A stretch of 64,000 nucleotides of DNA from assembly GCF_004571175.1 (NCBI RefSeq), contig NZ_CP038273.1, positions 124,001 to 188,000 on the forward strand. Reading direction: 5' to 3'. Shown here in pieces: positions 28,229-39,230 of the stretch. Origin of the DNA: Legionella israelensis. GTDB taxonomy: Bacteria > Pseudomonadota > Gammaproteobacteria > Legionellales > Legionellaceae. A program made the position numbers and the translations under genes. The notes beneath the pieces are model-generated. The model saw only the letters and a list, made by a program, of their open reading frames with translations. It did not search any database and was not told the origin of the DNA. The stretch's first letter is position 1. Each line of letters begins with the position of its first letter.

Positions 28229-28576
28229 TACTGATTCCTTTTTAATTTTCTGTTCCGATTATGCCGAATATTTACCTGTTAAATACTATATTTTTAGAAA
28301 AAATAAAGAAAAATTTATAACATCTTATATGTATCATTTTACAGAAAGTCCATGACTTTTTATATTCCAAAAAGAAAAAACTTAACAAGAATTCAGCAGG
28401 TATTTTTTATAAAAACTTTATCTCATTTCAGTCTGGAAGTCAGGATTTTTTTAAAAAATCACCTGCATCCACACCGTCCTGCTATAGAACGGTTTGAGAT
28501 TTCTGAGCTTTAATTATCTACACTTAAGCAAAAAAAAAGCGTAGTAAAAACTACGCTTTTTATCAAATGATAAATA
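28229..28576. other. Gap between rpsA and lapA without ihfB
   Basis: In enterobacteria ihfB sits here; no frame in this gap matches it. It contains the rpsA terminator. A 53-codon plus-strand frame (28352-28513) has no convincing ribosome-binding site and is not called as a gene. Confidence 0.6.
28530..28560 (-). terminator. Rho-independent terminator of rpsA
   Basis: Stem AAAAGCGTAGT / ACTACGCTTTT with a 4-base loop, followed on the minus strand by a run of T. It starts 16 bases after the rpsA stop. It could also act on the plus strand. Confidence 0.88.
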
Positions 28577-30259
28577 TTATTCATTTTCCTTACTACTGGC
28601 CATTTTTTCTTTCAACAAATCGCCCAGTGTAGTAGAGGCAGCATCGCCATTTCGCGAGTATTTTTTAATGGCCTCTGCCTGTTCATGAGCATCTTTGGCT
28701 TTTACAGAAAGAGAAATAACGCGGTTTTTACGATCAATATTTATAATTTTGGCTTCGATTTCATCACCTTCTTTAACAAGGGTTGAAGCGTCATCGACTT
28801 TTTCATCAGATAATTCATTGGCTTTAATTGTACCGATCACATCATCATCCAGAGCTACCGTAACAGATTTTGCATCCACTTCAGCTACTCTTCCTTTAAC
28901 AATAGACCCTTTGGAATGCTCTTCAACAAAGCTCGAGAAATTATCACCTTCAAGTTGTTTTATTCCTAAGGAAATACGCTCACGCTCAGCGTCAATTGCC
29001 AAGATAACAGCTTCAATTTCCTGTCCCTTTTTATACTGTTTAACCGCTTCCTCACCAGGAACATTCCAGGAAATATCAGACAAATGAACCAGCCCGTCAA
29101 TATCACCTTCGAGTCCAATGAAAATACCAAAATCCGTGATGGATCGAATTTTACCTTTAACTTTTTCACCTTTACTGTGGCTTTGTGCAAATTGTTCCCA
29201 AGGATTTCCAACACATTGCTTCATTCCTAAGGATATGCGACGTCTGTTTTCATCAATTTCCAATACAACAACGTCAACAACATCACCTACAGAAACCACT
29301 TTGCTTGGATGGATGTTTTTATTCGTCCAATCCATTTCTGACATATGAACCAGACCTTCTACACCTTCCTCAATCTCAACGAAGCAACCATAATCAGTAA
29401 TATTGGTTACTTTCCCTTGTAATCGATGACCTATAGGATAACGCTCCACCAGGTCAACCCAAGGATCATTACCCAACTGCTTCATGCCTAACGATACACG
29501 ATTTCTTTCGCTGTCAAAACTTAAAACTTTTACTTTAACATCTTGACCTACAGAAAGAACTTCACTTGGGTGTTTTACACGCTTCCATGAAATATCGGTA
29601 ATGTGCAGTAACCCATCAATGCCGCCTAAATCAATAAATGCCCCATAATCCGTAAGATTTTTTACAATACCATGCAAGACCTGACCTTCATGGAGAGATT
29701 CAAGCAATGCTTGTCGATCTGCACTACTTTCTTCTTCCACAACTGCACGTCTGGAAACCACAATGTTATTACGTTTAATGTCCATTTTAATGACTTTAAA
29801 CTCAAGTTCTTTACCTTCCAGATATGAAGGATCACGAACTGGCCTGACATCAACGAGGGAGCCAGGTAAAAACGCGCGAATAGAACCAATTTCAACGGTG
29901 AATCCACCTTTGACCTTTCCTGAGATAAGACCAGTCACCGTTTCGTTGTTTTCATATGATTTTGAAAGTTTTCGCCAGGCTTCCTGTCGCTTGGCTTTTT
30001 CTCTGGAAAGCAATGTTTCACCATAGCCGTCCTCAACAGAATCTAAAGCGACCTCTACCGTATCACCGACACTTACTTCCAACTCGCCATTTTTGTCATA
30101 AAATTCCTCTATAGGAATAATACCTTCAGACTTCAAACCTGCATTCAATGTGACATAGTCAGTATCTATATCAATAATTTTCGCATTAATGATGGCGCCT
30201 GGATAAAATTGGGTTCCAGCTATGCTTTCCTCAAATAATTCTTTAAAACTTTCAGACAT
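28577..30259 (-). CDS. rpsA: 30S ribosomal protein S1
   Basis: The 560-residue protein has six S1 OB-fold repeats, for example [60 protein letters not shown] and [20 protein letters not shown]. Length and order match gammaproteobacterial S1, which brings mRNA to the 30S subunit. It lies downstream of cmk, the conserved arrangement, with a 61-base gap and its own terminator. Confidence 0.97.
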   Translation of the reverse strand: MSESFKELFEESIAGTQFYPGAIINAKIIDIDTDYVTLNAGLKSEGIIPIEEFYDKNGELEVSVGDTVEVALDSVEDGYGETLLSREKAKRQEAWRKLSKSYENNETVTGLISGKVKGGFTVEIGSIRAFLPGSLVDVRPVRDPSYLEGKELEFKVIKMDIKRNNIVVSRRAVVEEESSADRQALLESLHEGQVLHGIVKNLTDYGAFIDLGGIDGLLHITDISWKRVKHPSEVLSVGQDVKVKVLSFDSERNRVSLGMKQLGNDPWVDLVERYPIGHRLQGKVTNITDYGCFVEIEEGVEGLVHMSEMDWTNKNIHPSKVVSVGDVVDVVVLEIDENRRRISLGMKQCVGNPWEQFAQSHSKGEKVKGKIRSITDFGIFIGLEGDIDGLVHLSDISWNVPGEEAVKQYKKGQEIEAVILAIDAERERISLGIKQLEGDNFSSFVEEHSKGSIVKGRVAEVDAKSVTVALDDDVIGTIKANELSDEKVDDASTLVKEGDEIEAKIINIDRKNRVISLSVKAKDAHEQAEAIKKYSRNGDAASTTLGDLLKEKMASSKENE

Positions 30260-30320
30260 GTTAATTAACTCGTTAGTGAAACACCGGAATATAAGTTATA
30301 CTTATCTTCCCCCTATTAAT

Positions 30321-31016
30321 TTAAAGCTTTGAATAATTCAAACGCTCTTCAACTAATTTTAATACATTATTGAACACTTGTGTAATATTTAGTTCAGTTG
30401 TGTCAATAATTATTGCATCGCTTGCAGGTTTCAGTGGAGAGTGGATTCTTGAAGTATCCCTTTCGTCACGCTTAACCAATTCATCTACAACTTCGGCGAG
30501 GCTAACATTATTTCCTCTATCTTTCAACTGTAAATATCGTCTTCGTGCACGCTCCTGTTCTGTAGCATATAAAAAAAACTTTAAAATTGCATCAGGAAAG
30601 ACGACTGTCCCCATATCACGGCCATCCGTAACCAATCCAGGGGACTTGGCAAAAGATCTTTGTCGTTGCAGCAGTACTTTTCTTACCTCAGGTAAGGCCG
30701 CTATAGCAGAAGCTTGCTGGCCGCATGCTTCTGTCCTTATTTGTTTACTGACATCTTCACCATCAAGCAGCACGATTTGTGAGTCTTTTTTTAATTGAAA
30801 CTGTAAATCCATTTTTTCGGCTAACTCAACGAGTTTTCCTACATCATTTGATGATATATTGTTTTTAGCTGCCGCATAGGCCAACACACGATAGATAACA
30901 CCGCTGTCCAGGATATTCCAATTCAAATGTTTAGCTAAAAGATAGCAAACCGTACCTTTTCCTGTCCCGCTTGGCCCATCAATAGTGATGACAGATGCTT
31001 TTTTATCATTTTTCAT
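30321..31016 (-). CDS. cmk: Cytidylate kinase
   Basis: Phosphorylates CMP and dCMP. The 231-residue P-loop kinase has ITIDGPSGTGKGT at the N-terminus, the CMP-binding GRDMGTVVFP and a late RDERDTSR segment. The start at ATG 31016 (MKNDKKA) has AGGAAG upstream; the frame extends two TTG codons further. It overlaps aroA by 11 bases. Confidence 0.96.
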   Translation of the reverse strand: MKNDKKASVITIDGPSGTGKGTVCYLLAKHLNWNILDSGVIYRVLAYAAAKNNISSNDVGKLVELAEKMDLQFQLKKDSQIVLLDGEDVSKQIRTEACGQQASAIAALPEVRKVLLQRQRSFAKSPGLVTDGRDMGTVVFPDAILKFFLYATEQERARRRYLQLKDRGNNVSLAEVVDELVKRDERDTSRIHSPLKPASDAIIIDTTELNITQVFNNVLKLVEERLNYSKL

Positions 31017-32322
31017 CAACAACTTCCTGTATATTCATTCCGACCTTATTTGCAGTAGTTACAAATCCTGGAAAAGACGTAGTGACATTTACACAATTTT
31101 TCACAGTCACTGGTTGCTTGGCCACCGCCCCTGCAACGGCAAAGGCCATGGCCACTCGATGATCATGATGACTGTCAACCACACCACCTTCTAACTGCCC
31201 TCCTTTGATAAACAAACCATCTTCAAACGGCTGTGCATCAATACCTAAAATCTGTAATCCTTCTGCCATAACGCCAATACGATCACTTTCTTTCACCCGT
31301 AACTCTCTTGCACCATGAATAAATGTCTGTCCTTTCGCCACAGCCGCAGCAATAAAAATAATAGGAAATTCATCAATAGCTAACGGCACGAGCGAAACAG
31401 GTATATCCAACCCCTCCAAAGAAGAATGTTTTACCAATAGATCAGCTACCGGCTCCTCACCACATAATCTTTTGTTGAGAATTGAAATGTTGGCTCCCAT
31501 TAATTTGAGAATCTGTAAAATACCGGTACGCGTAGGATTTATTCCTACATTTCGTATAAAAAGCTCGGAACCGGGAATAAGAGTTGCAGCTACAATAAAA
31601 AAAGCAGCGGACGAGATATCGCCAGGCACAATAATATCGGCTGCAATACACTCACTGTCTGAATTAATGCCAATTTCATTTTCTGATTTATGCAGGGGAT
31701 AAGAAAATGTCGTCAGCATTCGTTCAGTGTGATCCCTTGTGACTCCCGTTTCGGTAATGGTTGTTTCGCCTTCGGCATACATTCCTGCTAATAATAAACA
31801 GGATTTAACTTGGGCACTTGGCTCTGGAATATCATAATGTAAGCCTGTTAATTTTTTTCCGCCGTGAATATGAAGTGGCGGCTTCCCTTCATTGGTAAGA
31901 ATTTCCGCACCCATTTTGCTTAAAGGCCTGCTGACTCTTTCCATCGGGCGTTTCAATAAACTGGCGTCACCTGTCAATTGACTATCGAATTCCTGAGGTG
32001 CAAGCAGGCCAGTCAACAGGCGCATACTCGTACCGGAGTTACCGCAATCTATAACTTGACTCGGCTTTTTCAATCCATACTTGCCAACACCCTGAATGAC
32101 GACTCGTTGCGATATCGGCCCCTCAATAGAAACTCCCATCTGGCGAAAAGCCATCAGAGTAGCCATACAGTCTTCACCTTCCAAGAAACCGTTGATGGTG
32201 GTCGTTCCTCTGGCAATGGCTCCCAGAATAACGGCACGATGGGAAATGGATTTATCCCCAGGTACCTTTATTTCATCTCTCAAGGATTTCGCGGGATAAC
32301 TGATAAAATGATGCTGGCTCAA
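31006..32322 (-). CDS. aroA: EPSP synthase (3-phosphoshikimate 1-carboxyvinyltransferase)
   Basis: Sixth shikimate pathway step. The 438-residue enzyme has PGDKSISHRAVILGA near residue 21, DCGNSGTSMRLLTGLLA near 88, and RELRVKESDRI near 340. GNSGTS (with Gly in GDASLLKRPM) follows the family. The length is longer than the E. coli 427-residue enzyme and is of the class II-like pattern. Overlaps serC by 4 bases. Confidence 0.95.
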   Translation of the reverse strand: MSQHHFISYPAKSLRDEIKVPGDKSISHRAVILGAIARGTTTINGFLEGEDCMATLMAFRQMGVSIEGPISQRVVIQGVGKYGLKKPSQVIDCGNSGTSMRLLTGLLAPQEFDSQLTGDASLLKRPMERVSRPLSKMGAEILTNEGKPPLHIHGGKKLTGLHYDIPEPSAQVKSCLLLAGMYAEGETTITETGVTRDHTERMLTTFSYPLHKSENEIGINSDSECIAADIIVPGDISSAAFFIVAATLIPGSELFIRNVGINPTRTGILQILKLMGANISILNKRLCGEEPVADLLVKHSSLEGLDIPVSLVPLAIDEFPIIFIAAAVAKGQTFIHGARELRVKESDRIGVMAEGLQILGIDAQPFEDGLFIKGGQLEGGVVDSHHDHRVAMAFAVAGAVAKQPVTVKNCVNVTTSFPGFVTTANKVGMNIQEVVDEK

Positions 32323-33407
32323 TGGTTATATTCCTCTGCAAATTCACGCATACAATCTATTAACTGCTCGACACCAGACATCGGCATTGCATTGTATATG
32401 CTGGCCCGTACACCACCTTTTAATCGATGTCCCTGTAAAGCATACAACTTCTGTTTGGATGAAAAAGCTATAAATGATTCTGTCAATTCCTGACGAAACA
32501 GTTTAAAACATATATTCACTTTAGACCGACTTTCTTTCTCAATATCACAATAATAGAAATCTGAGGAATCTATATAGGAATAAAGCCGTTCAGCTTTTAG
32601 ACAATTCCTTTGATATAAAACATCTACTCCACCTTGTTCCTTTATCCATTCAAACATTTTAGCTGCCACATAACAATTAAATACAGGAGGTGTAGCATAC
32701 ATAGACTGATTGTCAACATGAACACGATAATCAAGCATGGCAGGAATTCTTTGCTGTGGATTTAATGAAAGAAGTTCATCACGCACAATGACCACAGTCA
32801 AGCCAGCATTAGCAATGTTCTTCTGGGCGCCGGCAAAAATCAAGCCAAATCTGCTCACATCTACTAGCTCAGTTAATAAGCAGGAAGTCATATCAGCTAT
32901 GAGGATACGTTCGCCTACATCCGGTATTTTTGAAAACCGCACCCCGTCGATTGTTTCGTTAGGCGTATAATAAATATAAACAGAATCCTCATTGAGTATA
33001 TAATCCTGTTCCGGGGGAGTCTTTAAATAATTATTATTTTCTCCCGAGGCCACTACATAAGCATTTTTTAAATAAGATGCTTCCTTAAATGCCATGGATG
33101 ACCATACACCAGAGATTAAATAGCCGGCGGAATCATTTGCAGATAAAAAATTCATTGGGATCATGGCGAATTGTGTTCTAGCCGCTCCTCCAAGAAATAA
33201 AATATGATAATTTTCAGGAACATGAAGTAACTCACGAAGGCTTGCCGTAGCCGATGCCAATAATTCTCTGAAAGCTTCTGTGCGATGGCCAATTTCCATG
33301 ACTGACATGTCATGCCCCTGCCAATCAAGTAATTCTGCCTGTATATCTTTTAAAATAACTTCAGGCAACATGGCAGGACCGGCGCTGAAATTATATCCTC
33401 TTATCAT
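32319..33407 (-). CDS. serC: Phosphoserine aminotransferase
   Basis: PLP enzyme of serine and vitamin B6 synthesis, 362 residues. N-terminal [26 protein letters not shown], and the PLP Lys in [12 protein letters not shown] near residue 196 are intact. It overlaps gyrA and aroA by 4 bases on each side, so gyrA-serC-aroA-cmk appears to be read as one unit. Confidence 0.96.
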   Translation of the reverse strand: MIRGYNFSAGPAMLPEVILKDIQAELLDWQGHDMSVMEIGHRTEAFRELLASATASLRELLHVPENYHILFLGGAARTQFAMIPMNFLSANDSAGYLISGVWSSMAFKEASYLKNAYVVASGENNNYLKTPPEQDYILNEDSVYIYYTPNETIDGVRFSKIPDVGERILIADMTSCLLTELVDVSRFGLIFAGAQKNIANAGLTVVIVRDELLSLNPQQRIPAMLDYRVHVDNQSMYATPPVFNCYVAAKMFEWIKEQGGVDVLYQRNCLKAERLYSYIDSSDFYYCDIEKESRSKVNICFKLFRQELTESFIAFSSKQKLYALQGHRLKGGVRASIYNAMPMSGVEQLIDCMREFAEEYNH

Positions 33408-35968
33408 TCTTGAATTTCTTCCTCATCACTTTCTTCAGCCACTTCCTCTATACGTTGCATACCAACCACATGTTCTCCAGAAGCTACATTAATCAAGCGT
33501 ACTCCTTGCGTGTTACGTCCAATTATTGATAGCTCATCCACCTTGAAGCGCACCAAAGTACCCTTATCAGTAATCAACATGACCTCATCGCTATCAGAAA
33601 CTTGAATAGCGCGCACAACTTTACCGTTTCGTTCAGTCACTTGAATAGAGATAACACCCTGGCCGCCCCGACCTGAAACCCGATATTCAGAAATGTCCGT
33701 CCGTTTACCATAACCATGTTCTGTGGCGGTGAGAATCGTACCGCCATCTGGCTGGACCACCACAAGAGAAATAACAGATTGGCCTTCTGCCAAACGAATG
33801 CCACGTACACCTCGAGCTGTTCGACCCATGGGACGAACCAAGCCTTCTTCAAAGCGAATCACCTTCCCGGCATCGGTAAACAACATAATATCTTTTTGAC
33901 CATCCGTCATATCCACACCGACCAGCAAATCATCTTCTCCTAAATCGACCGCAATAATTCCGCTGGAACGGGGTCGACTAAAGGCCTGTAATGGAACTTT
34001 CTTTACTGTTCCTTTTTTTGTAGCCATAAACACAAAATATCCTTCCTGATATTCTCGAACAGGCATCATGGCATTAATGTATTCATTTTCTGCCAAGGGG
34101 AGGATATTTACGATGGGCTTACCACGAGATATGCGACTGGCCAGTGGTAACTCATAAGCCTTTAGCCAGTAGAGCTTGCCATGGTTTGAAAAGCAGAGCA
34201 AGGTATCATGGGTGCTTGCAATAACCAAACGTTCTACAAAATCTTCTTCCTTAACATGTGTTGCTGATTTCCCTTTTCCACCTCTTTTTTGAGCCTTGTA
34301 GGCATCCAGTGGTTGATATTTAACATATCCCTGATGAGACAAGGTAACGACCACATCTTCTTCAGTGATCAAATCCTCAATGGTTAAATCTTCCTGAGAT
34401 GCGGTGATTTCTGTTCTTCTTTTATCAGAAAATTGATTTTTAACATCAAGCAATTCATCACGAATGACTTCCATTAAACGTTCCGGAGAGGCCAGAATAT
34501 CCAATAATTCTCTAATGGACTCAAGCAGCTGCTCAAATTCATTTAAAATTTTATCTTGTTCAAGTGCAGTTAAGCGGTGCAGCTTTAAATCCAGAATAGC
34601 CTGTGCTTGTGCCTCAGATAAATGATAACCATCCTCTTTCAGACCATATATAGCCGGAAGGTCATCTGGTCGACAAGCATGGCTTCCCGTCTTTTCTAAC
34701 ATTGCTTTTACAAGACCAGCCTGCCATGTGCGTCCCAAAAGTGCTTCTTTAGCGTCCTGTGGGGTGGGTGATTTTTTAATTAATTCAATCATTTCATCGA
34801 TATTTGCCAAAGCAACACCCAACCCCTCAAGGATATGAGCTCTGTTTCTTGCTTTTTTCAGTTCGAAAAGCGTTCTGCGAGTGACAACTTCCCTTCGATG
34901 CTTGATAAAGTACTCAAGAATTTGCTTAAGATTTAATGTTCTTGGTTGCCCATCTACCAAGGCTACCATATTAATACCAAAAACATTTTGCATTTGTGTA
35001 TGAGCATATAAGTTATTCAAGACAACTTCAGCAACTTCTCCCCGTTTTAATTCAATGACAACTCTCATTCCCTGTTTGTCCGACTCATCCCGCAAGCCTG
35101 AAATTCCCTCAAGTTTCTTCTCGCGCACCAAATCAGCGATACGCTCAACCAAGCGGGCTTTATTTACCTGATAAGGGATCTCACTGATAATGATGGCTTG
35201 TCGTCCGGAGTGCTTATCTGTTTCAATATCCGTTTTTGCGCGAATGGATATTCGACCTCGACCGGTTCTATAGGCTTCCAAAATTCCAGCTCGCCCATTG
35301 ATAATGGCGGCGGTAGGAAAATCAGGACCAGGTATGATTTCCATTAAATGTTCCAGACTGATATCTGGATCAGAAACCAGTGCAATACAAGCGTCAATCA
35401 CTTCACCAAGATTGTGTGGTGGGATATTGGTAGCCATACCAACGGCGATACCGGAGGATCCATTCACCAGTAAATTAGGGATTCTTGATGGAAGAACCAC
35501 CGGAGCAAATTCTGTTTCATCATAATTGGGCGCAAAATCAACGGTTTCCTTTTCCAAATCTGCCAACAAAGCATGGGCAATTTTAGACATTCGGACTTCC
35601 GTATATCGCATGGCGGCAGGAGCATCTCCGTCAATAGAACCAAAATTACCTTGGCCATCCACCAGCATGTAGCGCATTGAAAAGGGTTGAGCCATGCGTA
35701 CAATGGTGTCATAAACCGCCGTATCTCCATGCGGATGATATTTACCGATAACGTCACCTACCACCCGGGCAGATTTTTTATACGGTTTATTCCAGTCATT
35801 TCCAAGCTCACTCATGGCGTAAAGCACCCTTCGGTGAACGGGCTTCAATCCATCACGCACATCGGGCAAAGCTCTGCCGACAATGACACTCATTGCATAA
35901 TCAAGATAGGACTGCTTTAATTCATCTTCAATGTTGACAGGTAAAACTTCTTTGGCTAAATAAACCAT
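33404..35968 (-). CDS. gyrA: DNA gyrase subunit A
   Basis: The 854-residue type II topoisomerase subunit has the DNA-cleaving Tyr in [10 protein letters not shown] (near 122) and the GyrA-box KRGGKGK near residue 560. Six C-terminal beta-pinwheel repeats follow and an acidic tail ([14 protein letters not shown]). The quinolone-resistance region reads GDTAVYD, with Thr at position 83 and Asp at 87. E. coli has Ser83, and Thr83 is the wild-type residue as I recall it for L. pneumophila. Nothing suggests a resistance mutation. Confidence 0.97.
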   Translation of the reverse strand: MVYLAKEVLPVNIEDELKQSYLDYAMSVIVGRALPDVRDGLKPVHRRVLYAMSELGNDWNKPYKKSARVVGDVIGKYHPHGDTAVYDTIVRMAQPFSMRYMLVDGQGNFGSIDGDAPAAMRYTEVRMSKIAHALLADLEKETVDFAPNYDETEFAPVVLPSRIPNLLVNGSSGIAVGMATNIPPHNLGEVIDACIALVSDPDISLEHLMEIIPGPDFPTAAIINGRAGILEAYRTGRGRISIRAKTDIETDKHSGRQAIIISEIPYQVNKARLVERIADLVREKKLEGISGLRDESDKQGMRVVIELKRGEVAEVVLNNLYAHTQMQNVFGINMVALVDGQPRTLNLKQILEYFIKHRREVVTRRTLFELKKARNRAHILEGLGVALANIDEMIELIKKSPTPQDAKEALLGRTWQAGLVKAMLEKTGSHACRPDDLPAIYGLKEDGYHLSEAQAQAILDLKLHRLTALEQDKILNEFEQLLESIRELLDILASPERLMEVIRDELLDVKNQFSDKRRTEITASQEDLTIEDLITEEDVVVTLSHQGYVKYQPLDAYKAQKRGGKGKSATHVKEEDFVERLVIASTHDTLLCFSNHGKLYWLKAYELPLASRISRGKPIVNILPLAENEYINAMMPVREYQEGYFVFMATKKGTVKKVPLQAFSRPRSSGIIAVDLGEDDLLVGVDMTDGQKDIMLFTDAGKVIRFEEGLVRPMGRTARGVRGIRLAEGQSVISLVVVQPDGGTILTATEHGYGKRTDISEYRVSGRGGQGVISIQVTERNGKVVRAIQVSDSDEVMLITDKGTLVRFKVDELSIIGRNTQGVRLINVASGEHVVGMQRIEEVAEESDEEEIQE

Positions 35969-36273
35969 AGTTTGGGTGCATCCTTAAGAATAAGAAAGAA
36001 TTAAGTTTTGAAGAATACCATAACCAGACATCTAAATGAATCTGATCAAAAACATAGAATAATTTTTAAAAACATTATCTACACAACAGGAAAATTGTAC
36101 CATAATAACTTAAAATCGATATTGTACAGTGTTCGTATCAATTAAGCTGAATATCAGCGGTTCCCGGCGAAGCCGGAACCCGCTGTAAATAAGTTGTTTT
36201 AATTGTCTAAAAAGATATTTTTCGCGAAGTCTATGATTTAAAATGTCATTTTTAATTTTAAAGTTGACATCTG
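35969..36273. other. Region upstream of gyrA and of the transposase
   Basis: It must contain the gyrA promoter on the minus strand (TTGATC with AT-rich sequence about 55 bases upstream of gyrA is a weak candidate). It also contains a stem-loop at 36155-36185 and the left end of the second IS. No gene is seen. Confidence 0.5.
36155..36185. repeat. GC-rich stem-loop
   Basis: CAGCGGTTCCCGGC, loop GAA, GCCGGAACCCGCTG: a 14-bp stem with two mismatches, conspicuous in this AT-rich gap. No T run follows on either strand, so it may be a REP-like element rather than a terminator. Confidence 0.6.
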
Positions 36274-37628
36274 ATGTTGAGTTGCAAAGATTTGGTTGAA
36301 ACAGTTAAAACAAGTTTCGCATCGATTAAAGAAGTAAAAAAACGCCAAAGACCCATCAGTTTAGTTGATACGTTAATGTCGGGCTATGCTTTATTCAGTT
36401 TGAAATATCCCTCTCTGTTACAGTTTGATCGTCACCATCGAGAGGATATGATTAGCCATAATCTCGAGCATATTTTTGGTATTAAAGCAGTGCCTTCAGA
36501 TACTCAGATGAGAAAGCGTTTAGATGAAATTGAGCCAACCTTACTCCGACCCACTTATCGACGTCTCTTTGCGCAATGCCAGAGAAGTAAGCATTTAGAG
36601 CTATTCAAATACTATGAGAACCGCTATTTGATGCCATTGGATGGAACAGGTTATTTCAATTCAGATGATGTGCACTGTGATAACTGTTGTCAGCGGCATC
36701 ATAAAAATGGACGAATTAGTTACTACCATCAAATGCTATCAGCAGCCATAGTTCATCCAGACCATAAAGTGGTGATTCCTTTTGCCCCAGAGCCGATTAT
36801 GAAAACAGATGGTGCCAATAAAAACGACTGTGAACGTAATGCGGCCCTGCGTTTTCTTAATGATCTGAAACGCGAGCACCCTCATTTAAAGCTAATTTTT
36901 ACAGGGGATGGTCTGTTTTCAAATGCTCCATTCATCAAACGCTTATGTGATGATGATCATTGGTTCATCCTGGTTGCCAAAGAAGGGGATCATAAACATT
37001 TGTTTGAAGAGTTTAATGCATTGCCTCGAGCTACTCATGAAGTGAGAGAAGGCAAAATAACTCATCGTTTTAGTTGGTCAAATCAAATTGCAATTAATGA
37101 TACTCACCTTGATTGTATAGTGAACGTTTTAGAGTATTGGGAGGTGCATGATAATGGTAAAAAACAGCGTTGGGTTTGGGTAACCAATATTCCCTTAACT
37201 GAAAAGAATGCTTACAAAATTATGAGAGGAGGACGGGCACGACATAAGATAGAAAATGAAACGTTTAATACATTAAAAAATCAAGGATATCAGTTTGAGC
37301 ACAATTTTGGTCATGGTAATAAACATTTGAGCACCGTATTTGCTCATTTGATGATGCTTGCTTTTTTTGTTGATCAGCTGCAGCAGCTTGGCTGTAAACT
37401 ATTTAAAAAAGCACTTGCAAGATTGCATACTAAGCGCTCGTTATGGGAAAGAAAACGAGCATTATTTTTTGATTTTTTTATCAATAGTATTGAGGACTTA
37501 TGGTCTGCTTTAGCGTTTGGACATAAGGCATCATTAGCGCCTAATTCATCATAATGCTGCAAGCATCTTTTTGTTATTATATACCGGATTGGATTTGAAC
37601 TACCTTGTAAATTGATTGTTTTTTAGAC
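36205..37628 (+). mobile_element. Insertion sequence with IS4-like transposase (ends tentative)
   Basis: A single transposase gene lies between gyrA and gltA. GTCTAAAAA at 36205 and its complement ending at 37628 are the only inverted repeat I can pair near the expected ends (9 bp). No target duplication flanks them, so the true ends may lie elsewhere. The insertion is intergenic and leaves the gltA promoter intact. Confidence 0.45.
36274..37554 (+). CDS. DDE transposase, IS4-like
   Basis: The 426-residue transposase has a first catalytic Asp in LMPLDGTGYF (near 130), a second in IFTGDGLFSN (near 211) and a C-terminal ARHKIENETFNTLKNQGY that provides the Glu, like the RxxxE signature of IS4-type enzymes. 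A CDNCCQRHH segment follows the first Asp and may bind metal. No frameshift is seen, so it may be active. Its IS subfamily (IS4 or an unclassified ISNCY group) cannot be fixed by eye. Confidence 0.88.
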   Translation: MLSCKDLVETVKTSFASIKEVKKRQRPISLVDTLMSGYALFSLKYPSLLQFDRHHREDMISHNLEHIFGIKAVPSDTQMRKRLDEIEPTLLRPTYRRLFAQCQRSKHLELFKYYENRYLMPLDGTGYFNSDDVHCDNCCQRHHKNGRISYYHQMLSAAIVHPDHKVVIPFAPEPIMKTDGANKNDCERNAALRFLNDLKREHPHLKLIFTGDGLFSNAPFIKRLCDDDHWFILVAKEGDHKHLFEEFNALPRATHEVREGKITHRFSWSNQIAINDTHLDCIVNVLEYWEVHDNGKKQRWVWVTNIPLTEKNAYKIMRGGRARHKIENETFNTLKNQGYQFEHNFGHGNKHLSTVFAHLMMLAFFVDQLQQLGCKLFKKALARLHTKRSLWERKRALFFDFFINSIEDLWSALAFGHKASLAPNSS

Positions 37629-37729
37629 TGAATCTAATTTCAGCGCTTGCGCTTGCCCTATAAAAACTGAGCTAATACCGCTTTTTAAAAATTTCTTAGG
37701 CGGGAGCCGCTGGCTGAATATGCGATAAA

Positions 37730-37758
37730 TTGACTGTTGACCACCATTTTTATATAGT
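37730..37758 (+). promoter_or_regulatory. Sigma-70 promoter for gltA
   Basis: TTGACT (37730-37735), spacer of 17, TATAGT (37753-37758), 58 bases before the gltA ATG. Spacing is ideal and the -35 box matches 5 of 6. Confidence 0.7.
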
Positions 37759-37816
37759 GCTGTCCATGCCATCAAGCAAATTATATTGCTTAAATTAATT
37801 ACAATCTGGAGAACGC

Positions 37817-39088
37817 ATGACGAAAAAGAAAGCGACACTTAACATCGAGGGACAAACCCCTATAGAATTACCCGTCTATAGCCCCACTTTGGGAAAAGAT
37901 GTCATCGATGTTAGTAAATTAGGCACTCATGGTGTTTTTACCTATGACGAAGGATTCATGTCTACGGCCTCTTGTGAATCAAAAATTACTTATATTGATG
38001 GCGAAGAGGGTGTGTTGCTTTATCGTGGATACCCTATCGAGCAGTTGGCCGAGAAAAAAGACTTCCTCGATGTCTGCTATTTACTCTTAAACAGCGAACT
38101 GCCTACCAATGAGGAAAAAAATAAATTTGTCAATCTGATCAATAACCACACTATGGTTCATCAGCAAATGTATCAATTCTTAAATGGTTTCAGACGAGAC
38201 GCCCATCCTATGGCCATTATGGTGGGAATTGTTGGTGCTTTATCCGCCTTTTATCATGAATCTATGGATCTGACTAATGAAAATGACAGATACACATCAG
38301 CTATACGACTGATTGCAAAAATGCCAACATTAGCCGCAATGAGTCATAAATACTCCATAGGCTTGCCTTACATGTATCCTCAAAACAAAATGTCTTACGC
38401 TGAAAATTTTCTGCATATGATGTTTGGCGTGCCCTCAAACGACACGACTCCTGACCCGGTATTAACAAAGGCCATGGATACCATTTTTATCCTTCATGCT
38501 GATCATGAGCAAAATGCTTCTACTTCAACGGTCAGGCTTGCTGGTTCAACGGGAGCTAATCCTTTTGCTTGCATTTCGGCCGGGATTGGAGCTTTATGGG
38601 GACCTGCTCATGGTGGAGCAAACGAAGCCTGCTTAAATATGCTTTATGAGATAGGCGACAGCAGTAACATCAATAAATACATCAAAAAGGCAAAGGATAA
38701 GGATGATCCATTTCGTTTAATGGGTTTTGGACATAGGGTTTATAAAAGCTATGATCCTCGAGCAAAAGTTATGCGTAAAACCTGTCATGATGTTCTAGAG
38801 GCTGTAGGCGCACATGAAGAACCTTTATTTAAGTTAGCCATGGAACTCGAACGTATTGCTTTAGAAGATGACTTTTTTATTGAGAAAAAACTTTATCCGA
38901 ACGTCGATTTTTATTCCGGTCTCACATTGAGCGCCATCGGTATTCCAACCAATATGTTTACCGTGGTATTTGCCTTAGCTCGTACAGTGGGCTGGATGTC
39001 TCACTGGATGGAAATGGTCGCCAGCAAATCAAAAATCGGCAGGCCTCGTCAATTATATACAGGCAAAAAGAAAAGGAATGTAGATTAA
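37817..39088 (+). CDS. gltA: Citrate synthase (type II)
   Basis: Condenses oxaloacetate and acetyl-CoA. The 423-residue protein has the catalytic His in [17 protein letters not shown] and the second in [16 protein letters not shown], and the Asp in NVDFYSG. The extended N-terminus and length indicate the NADH-regulated hexameric bacterial type. GGAG is 7 bases upstream of ATG, and the gene ends before a strong terminator. Confidence 0.96.
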   Translation: MTKKKATLNIEGQTPIELPVYSPTLGKDVIDVSKLGTHGVFTYDEGFMSTASCESKITYIDGEEGVLLYRGYPIEQLAEKKDFLDVCYLLLNSELPTNEEKNKFVNLINNHTMVHQQMYQFLNGFRRDAHPMAIMVGIVGALSAFYHESMDLTNENDRYTSAIRLIAKMPTLAAMSHKYSIGLPYMYPQNKMSYAENFLHMMFGVPSNDTTPDPVLTKAMDTIFILHADHEQNASTSTVRLAGSTGANPFACISAGIGALWGPAHGGANEACLNMLYEIGDSSNINKYIKKAKDKDDPFRLMGFGHRVYKSYDPRAKVMRKTCHDVLEAVGAHEEPLFKLAMELERIALEDDFFIEKKLYPNVDFYSGLTLSAIGIPTNMFTVVFALARTVGWMSHWMEMVASKSKIGRPRQLYTGKKKRNVD

Positions 39089-39113
39089 GCGTTTAAATCA
39101 TTCCATGTCGACT

Positions 39114-39150
39114 CCTGTGGCTTTTAGCCACAGGCCTAATGTTTTTTTTT
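39114..39150 (+). terminator. Rho-independent terminator of gltA
   Basis: CCTGTGGCT, loop TTT, AGCCACAGG, then after 7 bases a run of nine T. It lies 25 bases after the gltA stop. Confidence 0.88.
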
Positions 39151-39230
39151 GAGTAATAGCTCAATGGTGATATTAGTAAACGGCTGAGTTTGAGCTCATT
39201 TTGAGTCAAGTAAACTTCTTGTTGAAATTA

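Noticed and set aside
28352..28513. 53-codon plus-strand frame between rpsA and lapA
   Set aside because: No ribosome-binding site or recognised similarity, and it lies opposite the rpsA 3' leader/terminator zone; likely chance.
33404..35968. Possible quinolone-resistance variant Thr83 in GyrA
   Set aside because: Thr at this position is, as far as I recall, the normal residue in Legionella; Asp87 is also wild type. No evidence of a mutation.
37623..37838. 71-codon minus-strand frame upstream of gltA
   Set aside because: It runs across the gltA promoter and start and has no family similarity; a shadow frame.
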